This document shows, in pieces, positions 1-8,876 of a stretch of DNA of 11,186 nt (its first letter is position 1; the number at the start of each line of letters is the position of its first letter). Origin of the DNA: an uncultured Burkholderiales bacterium. Its GTDB lineage: Bacteria; Pseudomonadota; Gammaproteobacteria; Burkholderiales; Burkholderiaceae_C. The notes under the pieces are model-generated. The model saw only the letters and a program-made list of their open reading frames with translations, was not told the DNA's origin and did not search any database. The stretch lies in the NCBI GenBank assembly GCA_903953985.1, contig CAJBLW010000245.1, forward strand, positions 1 to 11,186. Reading direction: 5' to 3'. Made by a program: the position numbers and the translations under genes.

Positions 1-2964
<2,964 letters not shown>

Positions 2965-2972
2965 GCGATGAA

Positions 2973-2992
2973 CTCACCGCCTGCGCGGTGAG
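2973..2992 (+). other. Perfect 8-bp hairpin just after rpoC
   Basis: CTCACCGC (2973-2980) pairs with GCGGTGAG (2985-2992) around a 4-nt loop CTGC, starting 8 nt after the rpoC stop. No T-run follows, so by itself it is not a classical intrinsic terminator. It could protect the 3' end of the rpoBC transcript, pause polymerase ahead of the stronger terminator downstream, or simply be a degenerate terminator. Pairing is seen; role is inferred. Confidence 0.6.
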
Positions 2993-2998
2993 CCCATT

Positions 2999-3037
2999 CA
3001 GCCCCTGTACCGCCATGTGGTCAGGGGCTGTTTTGTT
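2999..3037 (+). terminator. Intrinsic terminator of the rpoBC operon
   Basis: CAGCCCCTG (2999-3007) pairs with CAGGGGCTG (3022-3030), giving 9 perfect GC-rich pairs. Inside the 14-nt loop, ACC (3009-3011) can add three more pairs with GGT (3019-3021) across a one-base bulge. TTTTGTTT follows directly (3031-3038). This is the classic Rho-independent layout, 35 nt after the rpoC stop. Confidence 0.85.
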
Positions 3038-3052
3038 TGGACCTTACTTTGC

Positions 3053-3057
3053 GAGGA
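3053..3057 (+). promoter_or_regulatory. Ribosome binding site deciding the LemA-like start
   Basis: GAGGA at 3053-3057 lies 7 nt before the ATG at 3065. It fixes this ATG as the start. The upstream in-frame GTG at 3017 lies inside the terminator hairpin and would add an implausible Cys-rich stretch. Confidence 0.7.
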
Positions 3058-3064
3058 ATGCAAC

Positions 3065-3607
3065 ATGGGTGCTCTGGTGGTGGGTGTGGTGCTGGCTTTG
3101 TGCCTGTTCTGGTCGGTGGGTGCGCATAACCGTCTGGTGCGCTTGCGCTCTGAAGTCGTGCGCCAATGGAGCAGTGTGGATGCCGTTTGGCTGCGCCTCT
3201 TGGTGCGTTTGCAAGGTGGCTTGGCGGCACGCCAAAGCTTGGTCAGCGAGGACGAGGCGTTGGAACTGCAAGCCCTGCAAAACGCCAGCGACCAAATGCT
3301 GGAAGCCCTCACGCAGGCCCGAATGCAGCCTTTGGACGAAGGGGTGCAAAAACAGGTGATCAGCCAGCACCTGCTGCTGGTCAGTGAAATCCGTTTGTTG
3401 CAGCAACAGGCCAACGAAGCCATACGCCCTGACCTGGACATTGCGCTCAACCGCATGCGCCAGACCCTGCCTGCCGCCATGATTCCTTACCATGTGGCTG
3501 TCGGTACTTACAACGATGCTTTGAGTATGCGACCGGCTTCTTGGCTGGCGCGGCGTTTGAACTTTAAACCCGCTGTGCGCATGGACTTGACCATGGCGTT
3601 TACCTGA
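3065..3607 (+). CDS. LemA-family membrane-anchored protein (divergent, 180 aa)
   Basis: The predicted product has 180 residues. Residues 1-20 form one hydrophobic N-terminal segment with no obvious signal-peptidase site, so it is probably a membrane anchor. Next comes NRLVRLRSEVVRQWSSVD, close to the LemA signature (YN.LV.LR..V..AW..ID). The centre is long, helical and rich in Leu, Gln and Ala. The C-terminal YHVAVGTYNDAL...RPASWLARRLNFKP matches the LemA ending (FN.AV..YN.A...FP..L...F.F.P). Known LemA proteins are helical bundles of uncertain function, in several bacteria linked to the membrane protease HtpX; no htpX is visible here. The start has a good ribosome binding site. Only 27 nt separate it from the rpoC terminator, so its promoter is unclear; rsmB follows after 11 nt, suggesting one operon. 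Family assignment is by motif reading, not a profile search. Confidence 0.75.
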   Translation: MGALVVGVVLALCLFWSVGAHNRLVRLRSEVVRQWSSVDAVWLRLLVRLQGGLAARQSLVSEDEALELQALQNASDQMLEALTQARMQPLDEGVQKQVISQHLLLVSEIRLLQQQANEAIRPDLDIALNRMRQTLPAAMIPYHVAVGTYNDALSMRPASWLARRLNFKPAVRMDLTMAFT

Positions 3608-3618
3608 GATTCGCAGCC

Positions 3619-5040
3619 ATGAGCCCAAAGCCCCGAGAGCACAAGGCTGGAGTCATGCCACTGCCAGCAGCCTCACGACCTCAAAGTCCAAGAACAAGCG
3701 ATCCAAGCACTGGCCAGTCCCTCCCGCTGTGGCGGCAGCTGCAGGTCACGGCTGCGGTGGTCCAGGCGGTGCGTGCCGGGCGCTCCTTGACCGGCGCATT
3801 GGCCAGCGTGACGCCCGAGCTTCGTCCGGGTGTTCAAGCCCTCAGTTTTCAGGTGATGCGGCAATTGGGGCGGGCCATGGCGCTGCGCGAGCGTTTGGCC
3901 AGCAAGGCGCCGCCCCCAGCTGCCGACGCTTTGTTGTGCACGGCCCTGGCCCTGAGCTGGCAGGGCAACGATGCGCCTTACCCGGTGCACACCCTGGTGA
4001 ACCAGGCGGTCGAGGCGGCACGTCAGCAAAGGCAGACCCAGGCACAAAGCGGGTTCATCAACGGTTGTTTGCGGCGTTTCCTGCGCGAACGTGAAGCCTT
4101 GGTGGCAGAAACGGACAGCGACCCGCAGGCACGCTGGAACCATCCGCGCTGGTGGGTGACCCGTGTGCAGGACGAATACCCCGAAGACTGGCAAAAACTT
4201 CTGGACATGGCGCAACAACCGGCCCCCATGAGCCTGCGTGTGGACACCCGTCACCACAGCGTGGCCGAGTACCAGGCGCAGCTGCTGGCTATTGGGTTGG
4301 CCGCCCAGGCCGTGGGCGCATCGGGTTTGCAACTCGAGCGCGCGGTGCCCGTGCACCAATTGCCCGGCTTTGCTCAGGGACATGTGTCGGTGCAGGACGC
4401 CGCCGCGCAAGTGGCAGCCCCGTTGCTGCTGCAAGGGCGCGAGGCAGGTCAAGCGTGGCGCATTCTGGACGCCTGCGCTGCACCTGGCGGCAAAACAGGG
4501 CACCTTCTTGCCTGCTACCCCAATGCACAGGTGTTGGCACTGGATGTGGACGCCGATCGGTGTCAACGCATCGCAGAAAACTTGCAGCGCTTGGGTGCAC
4601 AAAATGAGGCCCGGGCCCAGGTGCGCGCCGCCGATGCCGCCCTGCCTGCGCAGTGGTGGGACGGCGTGGCTTTCGACGCGATCTTGCTGGATGCACCCTG
4701 CACCGCCTCAGGCATTGTGCGCAGGCATCCCGACGTGCGCTGGCTACGCCGCCCTGGCGACAGCGCACAACTGGCCCAAACGCAGGCGCGGCTGCTCAAG
4801 GCCTTGTGGCCCTTGCTCGCTCAGGGGGGCCGTTTGCTGTATTGCACTTGTTCAGTTTTTCGATCAGAAGGTGAAGACACCGTACAAGCGTTTCTTCAGC
4901 ACAACACCGATGCACGAATGCTGCCCTCACCCGGACATTTGATACCCGGGAAAATACCCACAGGCCTTCCTGTCAAGCACAATGCACTGGGTGAACATGA
5001 CGGTTTTTATTACGCACTGCTGGAGAAGGATCGGGATTGA
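3619..5040 (+). CDS. rsmB: 16S rRNA (cytosine-967-C5)-methyltransferase RsmB
   Basis: It transfers a methyl group from S-adenosylmethionine to C5 of C967 in 16S rRNA. The frame gives 473 residues (E. coli RsmB has 429). Residues from about 25 to 170 look like the NusB-type helical RNA-binding domain, followed by a Rossmann methyltransferase domain. The SAM-binding loop is ILDACAAPGGKTG (282-294), the ribose-contacting acid is D309 in LALDVD, motif IV is DAPCTASG with C361, and motif VI is YCTCSV with C411 as the expected nucleophile. Both cysteines of the two-cysteine m5C mechanism are therefore present. The start is uncertain: ATG 3619 has almost no Shine-Dalgarno, while the in-frame ATG at 3655 has AAGG 8 nt upstream and removes 12 residues of low-complexity sequence. 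It lies 11 nt after the LemA-like gene, and its 3' end overlaps the next reading frame. It belongs to the conserved rsmB–DUF4390–ntrY–ntrX cluster. Confidence 0.95.
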   Translation: MSPKPREHKAGVMPLPAASRPQSPRTSDPSTGQSLPLWRQLQVTAAVVQAVRAGRSLTGALASVTPELRPGVQALSFQVMRQLGRAMALRERLASKAPPPAADALLCTALALSWQGNDAPYPVHTLVNQAVEAARQQRQTQAQSGFINGCLRRFLREREALVAETDSDPQARWNHPRWWVTRVQDEYPEDWQKLLDMAQQPAPMSLRVDTRHHSVAEYQAQLLAIGLAAQAVGASGLQLERAVPVHQLPGFAQGHVSVQDAAAQVAAPLLLQGREAGQAWRILDACAAPGGKTGHLLACYPNAQVLALDVDADRCQRIAENLQRLGAQNEARAQVRAADAALPAQWWDGVAFDAILLDAPCTASGIVRRHPDVRWLRRPGDSAQLAQTQARLLKALWPLLAQGGRLLYCTCSVFRSEGEDTVQAFLQHNTDARMLPSPGHLIPGKIPTGLPVKHNALGEHDGFYYALLEKDRD

Positions 5041-5635
5041 GCTTGGCGCTTGGTTGGCCCGGGCTTTGGCCATTGCACTGTTGGGCATGAGCAGTGCATG
5101 GGCTCAAACTTCCAGCGTGGAGCTGGTCGAGCTCATGCCGGTGCGCAAGGACAATGCCCTGCTGATCAATGCTCAACTCAAACTGGAGCTGGGCCCGGCC
5201 GTAGAAGACGCCCTTATCAAAGGATTGGCGGTGCACTTTGTGGCCGAAGCCGAAGTGTTGCGCGAGCGGTGGTACTGGACCGATAAAAAAACCGGCGCGG
5301 CCAGCCGTTATTACCGTCTGGCTTTTCAGCCGCTGACCCGACGCTGGCGCTTGAATGTCTCCAGCGAACCGATCTCCGTCACCGGCTTGGCGGGCAGTAT
5401 TTCACAGAACTTCGAAACCCTGGCCGAGGCCCTGAACGTGATTCGCCGTCAATCGGCTTGGAAAATCGCAGAGGCCCAGAACCTGGACCCGGATGCCCGA
5501 CAACGCCTGCGCTACGAATTCAGGATGGATGTCACGCAGCTGCCCCGCCCCTTCCAGATTGCAGCCGGCAACCAAGCCGATTGGAACCTGCAGGTCATCA
5601 AGACAATGCGCCTGAGTGAAGAGTTGGTGCGCTGA
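4982..5635 (+). CDS. DUF4390-type secreted protein between rsmB and ntrY
   Basis: The family function is unknown. The position between rsmB and ntrY is where a DUF4390 gene sits in betaproteobacteria. The frame gives up to 217 residues. A signal peptide is visible: WRR near residue 14, a hydrophobic stretch ARALAIALLGMSSAWA, and a likely cleavage after AWA at 41/42, leaving about 176 residues in the periplasm. The mature part alternates short polar and hydrophobic strands (VELVELMPVRKDNALLINA, AEVLRERWYWTDKK), which suggests a beta-rich fold. The start is unsettled. ATG 4982 and ATG 4997 both lie within rsmB (59 or 44 bp overlap) with weak ribosome sites. The best Shine-Dalgarno, GGAGAAGG at 5022-5029, precedes an in-frame ATT at 5036, and a TTG lies at 5054. 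The stop lies one base before the ntrY ATG, so coupling to the kinase is likely; a role in NtrY sensing is inference. Confidence 0.8.
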   Translation: MHWVNMTVFITHCWRRIGIELGAWLARALAIALLGMSSAWAQTSSVELVELMPVRKDNALLINAQLKLELGPAVEDALIKGLAVHFVAEAEVLRERWYWTDKKTGAASRYYRLAFQPLTRRWRLNVSSEPISVTGLAGSISQNFETLAEALNVIRRQSAWKIAEAQNLDPDARQRLRYEFRMDVTQLPRPFQIAAGNQADWNLQVIKTMRLSEELVR

Positions 5636-5636
5636 C

Positions 5637-7934
5637 ATGTCGTGGCTCAAAGCCTCCCGGGATCCCTTGCCCGAACCACCCTCTCGGACCAACCGCTGGC
5701 TGATACTGGTGGGCGCCGTGAGCTTGGCTGCGATCGGTATTGGCTTGCTGGTGCTCATGACGCAGGCCACGGGCAACCGCGAGCGCTACAACCAGAACTT
5801 CGAATGGCTGGTGTTGATCAATACAGTGGTGGCCAGTGGTTTGTTGATCACCATTTTGTGGGGCATGGTGCGTTTGCTGCGCAGTGTGTACAAAGGTCAG
5901 TTCGGATCACGCTTGCTGGTCAAACTGGCGGGCATCTTCGCTTTGGTCGGCGTCATTCCCGGTTTGCTCATTTATGTGGTGTCTTACCAGTTTGTTTCAC
6001 GGTCCATCGAAAGCTGGTTTGACGTGAAGGTGGAGGCGGCCCTGGTGGCTGGCCTGAACTTGGGGCGGGCGACGTTGGACACCCTCAGCGAAGACCTGAA
6101 CAAACAAGGCAAGGCGGCCGCCGCCAATTGGGCAGAAGCCAGCGAACTCAACCCCGCGCTGGCGGCGGAAAAAATCCGTACCCAGCTGGGTGCGATTGAT
6201 GTCTCCATCTGGACCCAGGGCGGGCAAATGGTGGCCAACGCCGGGCCATCGCGCTTTCAATTGAATGCCGATCGTCCCACGCCGCAGCAGCTGAGAGCGG
6301 CCCGTCAAAATGGCGCCCTGTCCTGGGTGGAGGGCTTGGACGAAGCCATCCCCGGCGGCGACAAGGGGAGGATCAAGGTCCTGGTGCTGTTTCCCCAATG
6401 GAGCCTTGCTTTGGACGAGGAGCGGCGCTTGCTGATGGTGACCCAGGACCTGCCCCCCACACTGGTCAACAACGCGCTGGAGGTGCAAGCGGCCTACCGC
6501 GACTACCAAGAGCGTGCCCTGGCACGTGATGGTCTGCGGCGCATGTACATCGGCACCCTCACGCTGAGCCTCTTTCTGGCTGTGTTGGGCGCTATTTTGT
6601 TGGCCGTACTGCTGGGCAAACAGCTGGCAAGACCCTTGCTTTTGCTGGCCCATGGTATGCGCCAGGTGGCGGACGGCGACCTGCGACCCAAACTGGCGTT
6701 GCAAGACAAAGACGAGCTGGGGGGCCTCACTCGATCATTTGCCGAGATGACCCAACAATTGGCCGATGCCCGCGCCAGCGGAGAACGCAGCCTGAGCCAC
6801 CTTGACCAAGCCAGAGGCAAACTGCAAACCATCCTGGACAACCTCACGGCCGGGGTCATGGTGCTTGACGCACAAGGCACTATCGAATCGGCCAACCCAG
6901 GGTCCACGCGCATCTTGCGCGTGCCGGTCAGCGCGCACGAAGGTCAGGGCCTGCAAGGCCTGCCCGGTCTGCAGGCTTTTGCCCAAGAAGTGGATGCCCA
7001 ATTCAAAGCCTTGCATGCCGGCACAGATGTACACGAATTGGACCACTGGCAAAAATCCTTTGACATCCATGCGGCAGGCCAAGGGCTGAGCCAAACCAGC
7101 GTGACCTTGCTTGCGCGCGGGGCCGTCTTGCCCGACGGCAAGCGCTTGCTGGTGTTTGACGATATCTCGGAAATTGTTTCGGCTGAACGCGCCCAGGCCT
7201 GGGGGGAGGTGGCGAGAAGGTTGGCGCACGAAATCAAGAATCCCCTGACGCCCATACAGCTGTCGGCCGAGCGCCTTCAAAGACGCCTGACGGGAAAGTT
7301 GGAGGCGCAAGACGATGCTGTGTTGACCAAATCTGTCAAGACCATCGTCGAGCAAGTGGATGCGATGAAGCGCTTGGTCAATGAGTTCCGGGACTACGCC
7401 CGCTTACCATCGGCTGAACTCAAGCCCCTGCAGCTCAACACACTGATCAGTGATGTGCTGGCCTTGTACGCCAGTGAGCCACATGACAACGAGACGCGAG
7501 CCCAGATTTACACTGAGTTCGATGCAGCATGCCCCGCCATCCTGGGTGACGAACAGCAATTGCGCCAGGTCATCCACAACCTGCTGCAAAACGCACAAGA
7601 CGCCTGCGAGACGCGTGGCCACGGTTTGACCACAGCCCGCGTCAACGTGCGCACCGAGTGGCGCGAGCAGCGTCAACGGGTGCGAATGACAGTGACCGAC
7701 ACCGGGCCCGGCTTTGCCCCCAACATCCTGCAACGGGCTTTTGAACCCTATGTCACCACCAAGGCCAAAGGCACGGGCCTGGGCTTGGCCGTGGTCAAAA
7801 AAATAGCCGACGAACACGGTGCGAGCATCAAGCTGAACAACGTGCCAGATAGCGGCGACATTCAAGGTGCGCAAGTCTCGTTATCATTCGCAGTGGCGCA
7901 AACCGCACAGGGGCTGGAACAGCCCCCTTCATGA
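5637..7934 (+). CDS. ntrY: Sensor histidine kinase NtrY
   Basis: This is the membrane sensor kinase of the NtrY/NtrX pair, 765 residues from ATG 5637. Three hydrophobic segments (about 21-42, 56-80, 95-117) precede a periplasmic region of about 180 residues and a fourth segment (about 305-326), the NtrY N-terminal architecture. A HAMP domain follows (about 326-380, with RPLLLLAHGMRQVADGDL), then a PAS-like domain starting near 397 (ILDNLTAGVMVLDAQGTI). The phosphorylated histidine is H531 in RRLAHEIKNPLTP. The ATPase domain has an N box (N652 in NLLQNAQDA), a G1 box (D688 in DTGPGF) and a G2 box (KGTGLGLAVV, 711-720). All catalytic boxes look intact. ATG 5637 was preferred over GTG 5616 because it follows the DUF4390 stop by one base. 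The cognate regulator gene follows after 19 nt. In other bacteria the pair controls nitrogen- or respiration-related genes; the signal here cannot be read from sequence. Confidence 0.95.
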   Translation: MSWLKASRDPLPEPPSRTNRWLILVGAVSLAAIGIGLLVLMTQATGNRERYNQNFEWLVLINTVVASGLLITILWGMVRLLRSVYKGQFGSRLLVKLAGIFALVGVIPGLLIYVVSYQFVSRSIESWFDVKVEAALVAGLNLGRATLDTLSEDLNKQGKAAAANWAEASELNPALAAEKIRTQLGAIDVSIWTQGGQMVANAGPSRFQLNADRPTPQQLRAARQNGALSWVEGLDEAIPGGDKGRIKVLVLFPQWSLALDEERRLLMVTQDLPPTLVNNALEVQAAYRDYQERALARDGLRRMYIGTLTLSLFLAVLGAILLAVLLGKQLARPLLLLAHGMRQVADGDLRPKLALQDKDELGGLTRSFAEMTQQLADARASGERSLSHLDQARGKLQTILDNLTAGVMVLDAQGTIESANPGSTRILRVPVSAHEGQGLQGLPGLQAFAQEVDAQFKALHAGTDVHELDHWQKSFDIHAAGQGLSQTSVTLLARGAVLPDGKRLLVFDDISEIVSAERAQAWGEVARRLAHEIKNPLTPIQLSAERLQRRLTGKLEAQDDAVLTKSVKTIVEQVDAMKRLVNEFRDYARLPSAELKPLQLNTLISDVLALYASEPHDNETRAQIYTEFDAACPAILGDEQQLRQVIHNLLQNAQDACETRGHGLTTARVNVRTEWREQRQRVRMTVTDTGPGFAPNILQRAFEPYVTTKAKGTGLGLAVVKKIADEHGASIKLNNVPDSGDIQGAQVSLSFAVAQTAQGLEQPPS

Positions 7935-7953
7935 ACAGAGACAAAACAGGCAT

Positions 7954-8616
7954 ATGGCAAATATTTTGGTGGTGGACGACGAGCTGGGCATACGCGACCT
8001 GCTCTCAGAAATCCTCTTTGACGAGGGGCACCAGGTGGAGCTTGCCGAAAACGCCGCACAAGCGCGTGGGGCTCGCCAGAACATGCGCCCCGACCTCGTC
8101 TTGCTCGACATCTGGATGCCCGACACCGACGGCGTGAGCCTGCTCAAGGAATGGGCTGCTTCCGGCCTGTTGAACATGCCCGTGATCATGATGAGTGGCC
8201 ACGCCACCATTGATACCGCGGTGGACGCCGTCAAGATCGGTGCACACGCCTTTCTGGAAAAGCCCATCACCTTGCAAAAACTGCTCAAGGCTGTTGAGCA
8301 AGCCCTGGCCCGCGATCAAGTGCAGCAAGCCATGTTGGCCGCTGTCCCGCCTCCACCGCCCAGCGTGCTGTCCATGTCCTCGGTGGTCGCTGCCGAAAAC
8401 ATTTCTGCCCCCGATGTGCAGCAAAGCTTCGAACTCGACCGTCCTCTGCGCGAAGCACGCGATGCCTTTGAAAAAGCCTACTTTGAATTCCACCTGGCCC
8501 AAGAAGGTGGATCGATGACCCGTGTGGCCGAAAAAACCGGTTTGGAGCGCACCCACCTGTACCGCAAGCTCAAGCAACTCGGTGTGGACCTCACACGCAG
8601 CAAGCGCGGCCATTGA
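7954..8616 (+). CDS. ntrX: NtrX-type response regulator lacking the AAA+ domain (receiver + Fis-type HTH)
   Basis: Two-component response regulator of 220 residues, the expected partner of the adjacent NtrY. The receiver domain spans about 1-125 with all key residues: acidic pair D8/D9, phosphoacceptor D52 in LLDIWMPDTDG, S81 in MMSGHA, and K103 in FLEKP. A linker (about 126-165) contains a run of five prolines and small residues. The C-terminus (about 167-213) is the Fis/NtrC-type DNA-binding helix-turn-helix, with EKTGLERTHLYRKLKQLG, typical of NtrX. Canonical NtrX proteins are about 450 residues because a sigma-54-interacting AAA+ ATPase lies between these parts. Here neither GAFTGA nor Walker A/B is present, and the frame is uninterrupted. 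The protein should therefore act without sigma-54 ATPase activity, as a DNA-binding activator or repressor. The start ATG has only a weak ribosome site (AGG 3 nt upstream), but the receiver begins immediately after it (MANILVVDD). Confidence 0.9.
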   Translation: MANILVVDDELGIRDLLSEILFDEGHQVELAENAAQARGARQNMRPDLVLLDIWMPDTDGVSLLKEWAASGLLNMPVIMMSGHATIDTAVDAVKIGAHAFLEKPITLQKLLKAVEQALARDQVQQAMLAAVPPPPPSVLSMSSVVAAENISAPDVQQSFELDRPLREARDAFEKAYFEFHLAQEGGSMTRVAEKTGLERTHLYRKLKQLGVDLTRSKRGH

Positions 8617-8659
8617 CGAGAGTCCCATATACGTTGTGAAACCGACGGCCATCCCTGGG

Positions 8660-8681
8660 CCGAAGCGGGCAATGGCTTCGG
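8660..8681 (+). other. 7-bp inverted repeat downstream of ntrX
   Basis: CCGAAGC (8660-8666) pairs with GCTTCGG (8675-8681) around an 8-nt loop. It starts 44 nt after the ntrX stop. No T-run follows directly; the nearest is ATTTT at 8696-8700. It may be a weak terminator or an mRNA 3'-end hairpin for the ntrYX transcript. The rest of the 135-nt gap holds only the tRNA promoter. Confidence 0.45.
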
Positions 8682-8732
8682 TGTTCGACGCAGTAATTTT
8701 CGAGTTTTGCTCTCAGCCACGCCCAAAAGACC

Positions 8733-8741
8733 TGCTAGAAT
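8733..8741 (+). promoter_or_regulatory. Extended -10 promoter for tRNA-Phe
   Basis: TGCTAGAAT at 8733-8741 is an extended -10 element (TG, one base, TAGAAT). It ends 10 nt before the mature tRNA 5' end, so transcription would start only a few bases upstream of the tRNA, near 8748. The matching -35 is poor: CAGCCA at 8714-8719 with a 16-nt spacer has three consensus bases. The TTGCTC at 8707-8712 is too far away (23 nt). Confidence 0.6.
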
Positions 8742-8751
8742 TCGTGGCTCT

Positions 8752-8827
8752 GGCCCGGTAGCTCAGTTGGTAGAGCAGCGGATTGAAAATCCGCGTGTCA
8801 CTGGTTCGATTCCAGTCCAGGCCACCA
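8752..8827 (+). tRNA. tRNA-Phe (anticodon GAA)
   Basis: A complete 76-nt cloverleaf with encoded CCA (8825-8827). Acceptor strand GGCCCGG at 8752-8758; D stem GCTC/GAGC (8761-8764, 8773-8776); anticodon stem GCGGA/TCCGC (8778-8782, 8790-8794) with loop TTGAAAA, so the anticodon GAA is at 8785-8787. The T stem ACTGG/CCAGT (8800-8804, 8812-8816) encloses TTCGATT. Discriminator base A is at 8824. The 3' acceptor strand is CCAGGCC (8817-8823), which pairs everywhere except position 5:68, where C faces A. All D, anticodon and T pairs are Watson-Crick. It decodes UUC and UUU. It has its own promoter and terminator. Confidence 0.97.
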
Positions 8828-8833
8828 GATACA

Positions 8834-8870
8834 CCCCACAGTTTCGCAAGAGGCTGTGGGGTTTTTCTTT
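8834..8870 (+). terminator. Intrinsic terminator of tRNA-Phe
   Basis: CCCCACAG (8834-8841) pairs with CTGTGGGG (8854-8861) around a 12-nt loop, and one more A-T pair (8833/8862) is possible. TTTTTCTTT follows. The hairpin starts 7 nt after the tRNA CCA. On the opposite strand it lies 16 nt past the stop of the converging MBL gene; no T-run follows the stem on that side, so termination of the minus transcript is less certain. Confidence 0.88.
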
Positions 8871-8876
8871 GGGGTT

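Noticed and set aside
3673..4602. 309-codon open frame on the minus strand within rsmB
   Set aside because: It lies entirely opposite rsmB, whose motifs are unambiguous; its translation is rich in His, Gln and Cys with no recognisable domain, as expected for the antisense of a GC-rich gene.
7201..7206. Runs of six G in ntrY and in rsmB (near 4824-4829) as possible phase-variable tracts
   Set aside because: Six bases are short, both genes are in frame through the runs, and such runs are common in GC-rich coding sequence.
7867..7953. 29-codon upstream extension of ntrX
   Set aside because: It overlaps the end of ntrY and adds a basic His-rich stretch before the receiver, which starts at MANILVVDD right after ATG 7954.
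7931..8137. Frame starting with ATGA overlapping the ntrY stop
   Set aside because: It looks like a coupled start but is out of frame with ntrX and encodes a Trp/Ser/Thr-rich shadow sequence.
8707..8712. TTGCTC as -35 element of the tRNA promoter
   Set aside because: The spacing to TAGAAT is 23 nt, too long for a sigma-70 promoter.
8752..8827. tRNA-Phe as an attachment site for an integrated element
   Set aside because: No integrase, no direct repeat of the tRNA 3' end and no change in composition is seen within the window; downstream is ordinary fadD and MBL sequence.
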